From contig NZ_JADMLG010000008.1 in NCBI RefSeq assembly GCF_015674855.1, positions 62,001-126,000 of the forward strand: a stretch of DNA of 64,000 bases. The letters run 5' to 3'. Shown piece by piece: positions 57,116 through 64,000 of this stretch (within the stretch, counting starts at the first letter, position 1; each line of letters begins with the position of its first letter). The notes under the pieces were generated by a model. The model searched no databases. It had not been told where the DNA came from and saw only the letters and a program-made list of their open reading frames with translations. The DNA comes from Nocardia bovistercoris (lineage in GTDB: Bacteria; Actinomycetota; Actinomycetes; Mycobacteriales; Mycobacteriaceae). The translations under genes and the position numbers were made by a program.

Positions 57116-59995
57116 TCAGCGGGTCGGCGTTCGCCCGCCGTTGGACTCGTTCTCGGAATTCCCGTTGCCGTTCCCGTTGCCGTTGCCGTTGCCGTTTCCG
57201 TTCGCGGAGTTCGGCCGCGTCGTCGGCTGCGCACCGGCGCTCGGCGCGACCGGCTGACCCGGCAGCGGCCCCGGATCGGCTTCCCGCTGCTGCGGTTGCG
57301 GCTGTTGCTGCGCCTGCGGGTTGGGTTGCACGCCGGGCATCGGGATGCGGAAGCCGGGGAACACCTCGACCTGGGTGGTGGTGACCACCACCGGCGGCAC
57401 GAAGGTGGGCGCGGTGGTCTCCGGCGGCGTGTAGGGCGCGGTCCATTCGGGCACGCCCGACTGCCCCTTGATGGGAGCGGGCTTCGGGAAGGTCTCGTTC
57501 GGCGTGCCGGTGAGCGCGCCGTCCATGGTCGCCTTCCAGATGTCGGACGGCAGGCTGGAACCGTAGATCATCGAGCCGCCGTAGTTGCGCAGCGCGGTGT
57601 TGTCGACGCTGCCGACCCACACCGCCGTCGACAGCGACGGGGTGTAGCCGACCATCCACGCGTCCTTGTTCTCGCCGGTGTCGCCGAGCTGCGCGGTACC
57701 GGTCTTGGAGGCCGATTCCCGGCCGCCCGCGAGTCCGTGGTTGCGCGAATAGCCCGCGATGGGCTTCATGGCGGCGGTGGCGTTGTCGGCGACGGCCGCG
57801 GACACCCGCTGCTCACCGGGCACGTCGCCGCGGTCGAGCAGGACCTGGCCGTCGGCGGTCACCACCTTCTGCACGAAGTGCGGCGCGCGGTAGATGCCTG
57901 AGGCGGCGAGGGTGGCGTAGGCGGAGGCCATGTCCAGCGGGCGCGCCTGGTACTGGCCGAGCACGATGCCGTTGTTGGGCCCCGACCCGTCCGGTTCGGT
58001 GAGGGTGCGGCCGACGCCCGGAATCTCTTCGGGAATGCCGAGCTTGTGACCCATGTCCGCGATCTTCTGCGGCCCGTTGCCCATGTCGAGCTGCATCCGG
58101 TAGAAGCTGGTGTTCAGCGACCGCTTCAGCGCTTCGGCGATGGTGCAGGTGCCGCACTGTTCGCCTTCGACGTTGGTGATCTTGATGCCGTTCACCGTGA
58201 CCGGCGAGCTGTCGTACATCTGCGACAGCGGGATGCCCTGCTCCAGATTGGCGGCCAGGCCGATCACCTTGAACGAGGAACCGGTCTGCAGGCCCGCGTT
58301 GGCGAAGTCGTAGCCCTGGCCGTCGTTGCCGCCGTAGTAGGCGCGCACCGCGCCGGTGCGCGGGTCGACCGAAACCACCGCCGTGCGCAACTGCTCCGGC
58401 TCGCCCTGCATCTTGGAGGTGGCCGCGTTGACCGCCGCGTCCTGCATCTTCGGGTCGATGGTGGTGGTGATCTGGAGTCCGGCGGTGTTGAGCTGCTGTT
58501 CGCTGATGCCCGCTGAGGACAGTTCCTTGAGCACCTGGGTCTTGATCAGGCCTTCCGGACCGGAGTCGAGTTCCTTGTCCTGGGTGGCGGCGGCGGGCTG
58601 CACGGCCGGGTACTGCATGCCCTGCCGGTCGGTGGACTTCAGGTTCCCGCCGTCGACCATGCCGTCGAGCACGTAGCCCCAGCGGGTCTTCGCGCCTTCC
58701 GGGTTCTTCTCCGGGTCGAGCAGCGATGGCAGCTGGATGGTGGCGGCGAGCACGGCGCCCTCGGCGACGCTCAGTTCGTGCACCGGTTTGCCGAAGTACG
58801 CCTTGGCGGCGGCGTCGATGCCGTAGGCGCCGCGGCCGAAGTAGATGGTGTTGAGGTAGGCGGCGAGGATCTCGTCCTTGCTCCACTGCCGCGCCATCTT
58901 CGCCGAGATGACCAGCTCGCGCATCTTGCGCGACATCGACCGCTCGTCGCCGACCAGGGCGTTCTTCACGTACTGCTGGGTGATGGTCGAGCCACCGCCC
59001 GCGCTTTCGCGGCCGAGCACGTTGTCGCGGGCCGCGCGCATGAAACCGGAGATCGAGAACCCGGGGTTGGTGTAGAAGTCGCGGTCCTCGGCGGCGATCA
59101 CCGCGTTGCGCACGTGCGGCGGGATCTGCTCGATGGTGACGTCGGTGCGGTTGCCCTGCGGCGGAACCACCTTGCTGACGACGCTGGTGCCGTCGTTGGC
59201 GTAGATCACCGCGACCTGGTTGGTCTTGAGGTCGCCCGGCTGCGGCACCGAGACCGTGCTGTAGGCGATGAGGAAGATCGTGCTCGGCAGCACGATGGCG
59301 AGCGCGGTGAGCACGTACAGGGTGCGCCGGACGATCTTCCACGGGAATTTCTTCTTGCCGCGCCTGCCAGGCCCGTCGGTGCCGTCGCCGGAGGCCGACC
59401 CGCGACGCGGCGGCGGACCCGAGGGCGGACCGCCCGCGGTGGCCCGGCGTTCACCGGTCTGGGCGCCGCCGCGCCTCGCGCCGGGACGGGTGTCGCCCGC
59501 GGTCCGTGCTTCCGCGCCGGTGCGCGCGCCCGCGACGGGCCTCGCGCCGGTGACGGGACGCGATCCGGTGGTCGGCCGCTGCCCGGCGGGCCGGGGCCCG
59601 GTGGCGGGTCCGGTGCGGCGCTCGCGGTCGGCGACCGCTTCGCTCAGCGACCCGGAACGCCGCTCGGGCGGGCGGCCCGGCGGCGGGTTCTGCCCCGGGT
59701 GCGGGATGCGCTGGGTGGCCTGCGGGCCGGGCGCCTGCCTGTTCCCCTGTGGCGGCGGACCTTGCCGAGGGGGCGGCTGCGGTCCGCGCGGGGGTTGTCC
59801 GCCGCGCGGGGGCTGAGCGCCGCCGGGACCGCCGGGACGCTGCTGCGGCGGTCGCTGTCCGCCGGGCGGCGGGCGGTAACCGGGCGGCGGGGACTGCCGC
59901 TGGTCGGGATACGCGTTGGGACCCGGATGTGAACTCCGCGGAGCACGGCCACCGTGCGGTTCATCGCCGTAGGGGGTCTCGTAGGGCGAATTCAC
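57116..59995 (-). CDS. ponA: Bifunctional penicillin-binding protein (PonA1-like)
   Basis: A 959-residue class A PBP that polymerises and cross-links peptidoglycan. It has a long cytoplasmic Pro/Gly/Arg-rich region (1 to about 215), one membrane anchor (224-247), a GT51 glycosyltransferase domain with EDRDFY (catalytic Glu303) and TITQQYVKNAL, and a transpeptidase domain with SSFK (Ser573), SLN (626-628) and KTG (764-766). The tail is Pro/Thr-rich and ends in an Asn-Gly repeat. GTG 59995 has GGAG nine bases upstream; ATG 60010 is also possible. Its place next to the GT87 gene and near ino1 matches M. tuberculosis ponA1. Confidence 0.96.
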   Translation of the reverse strand: MNSPYETPYGDEPHGGRAPRSSHPGPNAYPDQRQSPPPGYRPPPGGQRPPQQRPGGPGGAQPPRGGQPPRGPQPPPRQGPPPQGNRQAPGPQATQRIPHPGQNPPPGRPPERRSGSLSEAVADRERRTGPATGPRPAGQRPTTGSRPVTGARPVAGARTGAEARTAGDTRPGARRGGAQTGERRATAGGPPSGPPPRRGSASGDGTDGPGRRGKKKFPWKIVRRTLYVLTALAIVLPSTIFLIAYSTVSVPQPGDLKTNQVAVIYANDGTSVVSKVVPPQGNRTDVTIEQIPPHVRNAVIAAEDRDFYTNPGFSISGFMRAARDNVLGRESAGGGSTITQQYVKNALVGDERSMSRKMRELVISAKMARQWSKDEILAAYLNTIYFGRGAYGIDAAAKAYFGKPVHELSVAEGAVLAATIQLPSLLDPEKNPEGAKTRWGYVLDGMVDGGNLKSTDRQGMQYPAVQPAAATQDKELDSGPEGLIKTQVLKELSSAGISEQQLNTAGLQITTTIDPKMQDAAVNAATSKMQGEPEQLRTAVVSVDPRTGAVRAYYGGNDGQGYDFANAGLQTGSSFKVIGLAANLEQGIPLSQMYDSSPVTVNGIKITNVEGEQCGTCTIAEALKRSLNTSFYRMQLDMGNGPQKIADMGHKLGIPEEIPGVGRTLTEPDGSGPNNGIVLGQYQARPLDMASAYATLAASGIYRAPHFVQKVVTADGQVLLDRGDVPGEQRVSAAVADNATAAMKPIAGYSRNHGLAGGRESASKTGTAQLGDTGENKDAWMVGYTPSLSTAVWVGSVDNTALRNYGGSMIYGSSLPSDIWKATMDGALTGTPNETFPKPAPIKGQSGVPEWTAPYTPPETTAPTFVPPVVVTTTQVEVFPGFRIPMPGVQPNPQAQQQPQPQQREADPGPLPGQPVAPSAGAQPTTRPNSANGNGNGNGNGNGNGNSENESNGGRTPTR
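57162..57203 (-). repeat. Hexanucleotide microsatellite in the ponA tail
   Basis: Seven consecutive copies of CCGTTG-type hexamers (mostly CCGTTG, some CCGTTC or CCGTTT) encode alternating Asn-Gly in the C-terminal tail. Copy-number change would alter the tail length without shifting the frame. Confidence 0.75.
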
Positions 59996-60107
59996 TGACA
60001 AGATCTCCATAACTCGTATCGGACTGCGTTTCGCGATGCGGCAGGGAACGCCGCCACGGACACGTGGCGGCTCCGCACGTCATCGGATCGGCCGATGACC
60101 AGGCACA

Positions 60108-60527
60108 TCATTCTGCCGCTGTACGCCGGTTCGCCTTGGCTCCCGAGCGCCGCCGTGGCGGTACCGGGGCCGAGCCGAGCACATAGGACTGCACAAGGTG
60201 GTTCCAACTGCAGGTCCGGCATACCTCGACGACGTGGACCGAGAATTCCTCGCGGGTCTCGGCGAGGCGTGTCAATTCCTCGGGGGTGCGTGCCGACCCG
60301 GCCATCGCGCCGAGGCCGTCACCGTAGACCCAGGATACGAGAGTGAGCTGTTCTTTCCGGCAGATGGGGCACGTGACCTCACTGCCCCGCCCGTGGAATT
60401 TCGCCGCGCGCAGGAGGTAGGGATTGGCATCGCAGACCTCGGCGACATCTACTCGGCCGGCATAGACGTCAGCCAGCAGCGACCTGCGCCGGAGCGCGTA
60501 GTCGACGACCTGCCGCTGGATTCGCAC
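60108..60527 (-). CDS. DUF5318 family protein (zinc-ribbon-like)
   Basis: A 139-residue protein of the actinobacterial DUF5318 family, function unknown. RIQRQVVDYALRRRSLLADV opens the domain, then CDANPYLLRAAKFHG and two cysteine pairs, CPICRKE and CRTCSW, likely to bind zinc. VSWVYGDGLGAMAGSART lies between them. GTG 60527 is seven bases after TACTCT, a good -10, so the message is probably leaderless; the longer frame upstream is non-native. It is divergent from the DUF1707 gene and precedes ponA, matching the M. tuberculosis order (Rv0049 next to ponA1). Confidence 0.8.
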   Translation of the reverse strand: MRIQRQVVDYALRRRSLLADVYAGRVDVAEVCDANPYLLRAAKFHGRGSEVTCPICRKEQLTLVSWVYGDGLGAMAGSARTPEELTRLAETREEFSVHVVEVCRTCSWNHLVQSYVLGSAPVPPRRRSGAKANRRTAAE

Positions 60528-60605
60528 GAGAACCAGAGTAGCGGTGCCCGATTGGGTGCGCTGCCGCGTGGCACGTTCACGACGTTTCCCGTCTAGGATT
60601 CCGCT

Positions 60606-61694
60606 GTGTCCACCACGGTTTCCGGGCGCATGCGAGCGCGTGATCTGGACCGCGCGAACGCGTCCAGTGTGCTGGATGCCGCCTACGCGGAGGGTCAGCT
60701 CGCCGCCGCCGAGTATCACGAGCGAACGGCAGCGGCCGCTCGCGCCAAGACGATTGGCGAACTGGACGGTCTGATATCAGACCTGCAATCGCCAACGGCG
60801 GTAAGAGATCTCGCAGGTCAGAGCGCGCAGAAGACCCGAAATCCGCTGACTCGCCGCCGATTCTCCGGCGGCTATCCGCCACGCACCCGCGCCCGCGACA
60901 CCGACCGCGCCGAAACCGTGCGCGCACTCGACGCCGCCCGCGCCGACGGTCAACTCGCCGAGGACGAACACACCGCGCTCACCGAACTCGCCGCCGAGGC
61001 GAGAACCCTCGGCGACCTCGCGGATCTGAGCTCCGACCTGCAGGAACGCCCCGATGCCGCCCCGGCGCCCCGGCCGCCGCGCTCGATTCGCCCGCTGCTC
61101 GCGCGCGTCGCCGTGGTGGCGACCGCGGTCGTGGTCGGCGTCGGCTGTTTCGTCCTCACCTTCCGCGAGGAGGAGATTCCGCCGGTCCCGACCCCGGCGG
61201 TCGACCTGTCCGCCGTCGACCCGCTCGTCATGCCGACCCCGAATCTGGTCACCCCGGAGGGGCTCGCGCTGTTCCGCGAGCGCTACCGCGCGAAATTCGG
61301 CGACACCGTGGTCGACGAACTGCGGACCTTCGACGACTTCGCCACGGTGCAGCGCATGGCGCCCGAGGGCCCGCTGCGCTCGGTGAAATACGACTACCGG
61401 GGCGGATTCCAGCGTTCGGGCGGTCCCGAGACGTATTCGCGCGAACGCGACCTGGCGCCGCTCGACCTCGCGACCTTCGATTTCGAGCTGCTGCGCGACG
61501 CGCTGCGCGACGCGCCCGCGCTGACCAAGGTCCCGCAGGGCGTGGTCTCGTCGCTGGCCTTCGAGGTGTACGAGTACAACCCTTACAAAGGCAGGTCGAC
61601 GGTGCAGATCAGCGTGCGCAACGAACGCGATCAGTACGGTGACGTGCTGGTATCGGCCACCGGCGAGGTGCTGAAGATCACGGAGGTCCGATGA
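60606..61694 (+). CDS. Membrane-anchored protein with two DUF1707 domains
   Basis: A 362-residue protein. Two DUF1707 units stand at 5-65 (MRARDLDRANASSVLDAAYAEG, LAAAEYHERTAAA) and 95-150 (TRARDTDRAETVRALDAARADG, DEHTALTELAAEA). A membrane segment (VAVVATAVVVGVGCFVLTF, about 168-186) follows, then an extracellular domain of about 170 residues with no recognised family. DUF1707 domains are actinobacterial, probably interaction modules. GTG 60606 lies six bases after TAGGAT, suggesting a leaderless transcript. It resembles the next gene and occupies the position of Rv0048c. Confidence 0.82.
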   Translation: MSTTVSGRMRARDLDRANASSVLDAAYAEGQLAAAEYHERTAAAARAKTIGELDGLISDLQSPTAVRDLAGQSAQKTRNPLTRRRFSGGYPPRTRARDTDRAETVRALDAARADGQLAEDEHTALTELAAEARTLGDLADLSSDLQERPDAAPAPRPPRSIRPLLARVAVVATAVVVGVGCFVLTFREEEIPPVPTPAVDLSAVDPLVMPTPNLVTPEGLALFRERYRAKFGDTVVDELRTFDDFATVQRMAPEGPLRSVKYDYRGGFQRSGGPETYSRERDLAPLDLATFDFELLRDALRDAPALTKVPQGVVSSLAFEVYEYNPYKGRSTVQISVRNERDQYGDVLVSATGEVLKITEVR

Positions 61695-61725
61695 CCGGCG
61701 CGGATTCCACGAAAGCGGTGCGGTG

Positions 61726-62514
61726 ATGGCCGCCGACACCGCGCGGCTGCGCGCCCGCGACAGCGACCGCGCCGATGTGTGTGGACTGCTCGACGCGGCG
61801 CTGGCCGACGGTCAGCTCAGCGCGAGCGAGCACACCGCGCGCACGAAATCGGCCATGACCGCCGCGTCCTTCGCCGATCTGGACAGACTCGTCGGGGACC
61901 TCCAGATCCCAGGCGACATGGTCGACGCGCCGGTGGTGCGCGGTGTCCCGCGCCGGGCGCGGCGCTGGTGGATTCCGGCGGCGGCGGTGCTGGTCGCCGC
62001 GGTGCTCGGTACGGCGTCGGGCTGCGTGGCGAGCGCCGTCGACGAGGCGACCGGCCCGCCGACCCCGGATCTGACGACCGGCTCCGGACTCGCCTATTTC
62101 ATCGCGAACTACCGCGCCGAATACGGCGACACCGTGACCGACGACCTGACCGTCTACCCGGGGTACGCGGTGTTCCATCGCAGTCCGGGCAACCCGGTCC
62201 GGTCGCAGTACTACCACTTCGACGGTGATTTCAGCACGTTCGGTTCGGAGTCATCGCGCAAGCCGAGCACCCCGACCCTCGACTTCGGCACGGTCGACCT
62301 GCCGCGCCTCGCGGGCCTGCTCGCGGGCGCGGTGCGTTCGCTGAAGATCGCGAACGGGCAGATCAACCACGTCAACTTCGAGTTCCCGCCGGGTTCGGAC
62401 AAGGATCCGAAGCCCTACGTGCGGATCTATGTGCGGAACGAAGCCGAGGACAGCGGTTTCATGACCGTCGCCTTCGACGGCGAAGTACTCGACGTCCGTC
62501 CTCCGAACGGGTAG
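61726..62514 (+). CDS. Membrane-anchored protein with one DUF1707 domain
   Basis: About 262 residues: one DUF1707 domain (RLRARDSDRADVCGLLDAALADG, then ASEHTARTKSAM), a membrane segment (WWIPAAAVLVAAVLGTASG) and an extracellular domain of about 170 residues. The latter parallels the upstream protein (LAYFIANYRAEYGDTVTDDL versus LFRERYRAKFGDTVVDEL), so the two arose by tandem duplication with loss or gain of one DUF1707 unit. Start ATG 61726 or the adjoining GTG 61723. It begins about 30 bases after the first gene and lies before padR. Confidence 0.82.
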   Translation: MAADTARLRARDSDRADVCGLLDAALADGQLSASEHTARTKSAMTAASFADLDRLVGDLQIPGDMVDAPVVRGVPRRARRWWIPAAAVLVAAVLGTASGCVASAVDEATGPPTPDLTTGSGLAYFIANYRAEYGDTVTDDLTVYPGYAVFHRSPGNPVRSQYYHFDGDFSTFGSESSRKPSTPTLDFGTVDLPRLAGLLAGAVRSLKIANGQINHVNFEFPPGSDKDPKPYVRIYVRNEAEDSGFMTVAFDGEVLDVRPPNG

Positions 62515-62566
62515 ATCCCGCTTCAGCAGCGCGAATCCATCTTTTCCAGGGGTTCCCCTATGCCTT

Positions 62567-62603
62567 GGATGTATCGGCGCGATATAGTTCGGTATCGCAT
62601 CCA
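62567..62603. promoter_or_regulatory. Inverted repeat upstream of padR, possible PadR operator
   Basis: Nested inverted repeats GGATG...CATCC and GCGATA...TATCGC (62579-62584 / 62593-62598) lie in the 127-base gap before padR. The position suits autoregulation; the match to the usual ATGT-N8-ACAT PadR site is weak. Confidence 0.35.
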
Positions 62604-62641
62604 TTGGTTAGGTCTGTACATATGTCAGGGGGTGGAGCCCG

Positions 62642-63202
62642 ATGCTCGAGTTGGCAATTCTCGGGCTGCTCCTGGAATCACCCATGCACGGGTACGAGCT
62701 GCGCAAGCGGCTGACCGGCCTGCTCGGAGCGTTTCGGGCCTTCTCCTACGGATCGCTCTATCCGACCCTGCGCCGCATGCAGGCGGACGGACTGATCGCG
62801 GAGGAGCAGCCCGAAGGCGCGGTCACCCGCCGCGCCAGGCGGGTGTACAAGCTCACCCCGGTGGGCAGCGAGCGGTTCGGCGAACTGCTCGCCGACACCG
62901 GACCGCAGAACTACACCGACGACGGATTCGGCGTGCACCTGGCGTTCTTCAGCCGCACCCCCGCGGAAGCGCGGATGCGGATTCTGGAGGGCAGGCGCAG
63001 GCAGGTCGAGGAACGTCGGGAGGGACTGCGGGAGGCGGTCAAGCGGGCCAGCGGCTCGTTGGATCGCTACACCCGCCAGCTCCACCAGCTCGGTCTGGAA
63101 TCAAGCGAGCGCGAAGTGCGCTGGCTCAACGAGTTGATCGCCGCCGAGGAGTCTACGAAGGCGGCACCACAGAAAGAGGGAAACATCGGCCATGAGCGGT
63201 GA
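62642..63202 (+). CDS. PadR-family transcriptional regulator
   Basis: A 186-residue PadR protein. The winged helix starts with LELAILGLLLESPMHGYELRKRL and has the family's YGSLYPTLRRMQADGLI and RRARRVYKLTPVGSERF wing; the C-terminal half is the dimerising coiled coil with EERREGLREAVKRA. The ATG follows GGTGGAG. Its 3' end overlaps the ino1 start by 11 bases, so it is co-transcribed with, and possibly regulates, inositol synthesis. The same pair (Rv0047c-Rv0046c) exists in M. tuberculosis. Confidence 0.92.
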   Translation: MLELAILGLLLESPMHGYELRKRLTGLLGAFRAFSYGSLYPTLRRMQADGLIAEEQPEGAVTRRARRVYKLTPVGSERFGELLADTGPQNYTDDGFGVHLAFFSRTPAEARMRILEGRRRQVEERREGLREAVKRASGSLDRYTRQLHQLGLESSEREVRWLNELIAAEESTKAAPQKEGNIGHER

Positions 63203-64000
63203 ATTGAACGCAGCTGACAGCAATACGGCTGGTAACGCCACCGAAGTACGCGTGGCCATCGTCGGCGTGGGCAACTGCGCCTCCTCCCTGGTCCAGGGCG
63301 TGCAGTACTACAAGGACGCGGACGAGACCACGACGGTCCCCGGCCTGATGCACGTCAAGTTCGGCCCGTACCACATCCGCGACGTCAAATTCGTCGCCGC
63401 GTTCGACGTGGATGCCAAGAAGGTCGGATTCGACCTCGGCGAGGCCATCTTCGCCAGTGAGAACAACACCATCAAGATCTCCGACGTGCCGCCATCGGAC
63501 GTGGTCGTGCAGCGCGGCCCGACCCTCGACGGCATCGGCAAGTACTACGCGGAGACCATCGAACTGTCCGAGGCCGAGCCGGTCGACGTCGTCGCCGCGC
63601 TGAAGGCCGCGAAGGTCGACGTGCTCGTCTCCTACCTGCCGGTCGGCTCGGAGGAGGCCGACAAGTTCTACGCGCAGTGCGCCATCGACGCGGGCGTCGC
63701 CTTCGTCAACGCGCTGCCGGTCTTCATCGCCTCCGACCCCGCGTGGGCGCAGAAGTTCGTCGACGCGGGCATCCCGATCGTCGGCGACGACATCAAGAGC
63801 CAGGTCGGCGCCACGATCACGCACCGCGTCATGGCCAAGCTGTTCGAGGATCGCGGCGTGCAGCTCGACCGCACGATGCAGCTGAACGTCGGCGGCAACA
63901 TGGACTTCAAGAACATGCTCGAGCGCGAGCGCCTGGAGTCGAAGAAGATCTCCAAGACCCAGGCCGTCACCAGCAACCTGAAGAAGGAGCTCGGCGCCAA
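63192..64000 (+). CDS. ino1: Inositol-1-phosphate synthase, 5' part (runs off the right edge)
   Basis: The first 269 residues of an NAD-dependent enzyme converting glucose 6-phosphate to myo-inositol 1-phosphate, the source of phosphatidylinositol, mycothiol and PIMs in Actinobacteria. The NAD-binding VAIVGVGNCASSLVQG, VVVQRGPTLDGIGKYY, LVSYLPVGSEEADKFYAQ, FVNALPVFIAS and the catalytic region IVGDDIKSQVGATITHR and LNVGGNMDFKNM are all intact. ATG 63192 lies inside the end of padR, with GAGGG upstream. The remaining ~100 residues are beyond the window. Confidence 0.96.
   Translation, partial: MSGELNAADSNTAGNATEVRVAIVGVGNCASSLVQGVQYYKDADETTTVPGLMHVKFGPYHIRDVKFVAAFDVDAKKVGFDLGEAIFASENNTIKISDVPPSDVVVQRGPTLDGIGKYYAETIELSEAEPVDVVAALKAAKVDVLVSYLPVGSEEADKFYAQCAIDAGVAFVNALPVFIASDPAWAQKFVDAGIPIVGDDIKSQVGATITHRVMAKLFEDRGVQLDRTMQLNVGGNMDFKNMLERERLESKKISKTQAVTSNLKKELGA

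Noticed and set aside
1..64000. tRNA, rRNA, riboswitch and insertion-sequence searches by eye
   Set aside because: No cloverleaf-like segment, rRNA motif, transposase or terminal inverted repeat was recognised; a covariance-model search would be needed to exclude small RNAs.

Overview
This is high-GC actinobacterial DNA, most likely from the Corynebacteriales and close to Nocardia. The evidence is a mixture of mycobacterium-like families (cutinase with a Thr-rich tail, Ag85-type esterase, WS/DGAT acyltransferase, ESX/WXG100 genes, DUF1707 and DUF5318 genes) and a conserved gene block. Read from right to left, ino1 - padR - DUF1707 genes - DUF5318 gene - ponA - GT87 gene ... rpsF - ssb - rpsR - rplI - dnaB follows the ino1/ponA1/rpsF/dnaB region of Mycobacterium tuberculosis. 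The genus is inferred; nothing here proves it.

Layout. 1-3.1 kb: a type I polyketide synthase running off the left edge, its KS-AT linker made of a 45-bp tandem repeat, preceded by a free acyl carrier protein. 3.5-20.7 kb: a mosaic of regulators and lipid/redox enzymes: TetR, an isochorismatase-like pseudoenzyme, an acyl-CoA ligase, two nitronate monooxygenases (the second behind KstR-like boxes), a kinase-like/flippase membrane protein, an SDR and 2OG-oxygenase pair, a UbiB-type kinase, a GntR regulator with three candidate operators, a wax ester synthase, a methyltransferase, MarR and an epoxide hydrolase. 20.7-27.8 kb: an accessory island with two ESX-type substrate modules. The first ends in an ADP-ribosyltransferase toxin followed by a small presumed immunity gene. 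The second is frameshifted at a CA repeat. Small secreted-protein genes and gene fragments lie around them.

27.9-34.7 kb: cutinase; dnaB carrying a class-3-type intein (Ala at position 1) inside its Walker A motif; a gene-free stretch with DnaA boxes; then the rplI-rpsR-ssb-rpsF operon. 34.8-54.3 kb: about 20 kb lies between the two halves of the conserved block. It begins with a GT87 gene that may itself be ancestral, then a CGNR regulator with an EamA transporter, then a tellurium-resistance-type (Ter) stress system. The Ter system has several TerD-domain proteins, a TerC-like DUF475 membrane protein, a coiled-coil protein, a four-gene pathway (HpcH/HpaI aldolase, two phosphoribosyltransferases, HAD phosphatase) predicted to make a nucleoside-like metabolite, three tandem AIM24 proteins and two TerD fusion proteins. 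An Ag85-like esterase and a secreted beta-propeller sit inside it. 54.3-64 kb: SnoaL-like protein, cold-shock protein, GT87 glycosyltransferase, PonA penicillin-binding protein, DUF5318 and DUF1707 proteins, PadR, and the start of inositol-phosphate synthase.

The strongest candidates for little-described biology are the ESX-linked ADP-ribosyltransferase cassette, the 15-residue repeat inside the PKS, and the Ter/PRTase/AIM24 island. No rRNA, tRNA, CRISPR array or insertion sequence was recognised. Family names come from reading motifs; no database search was run.
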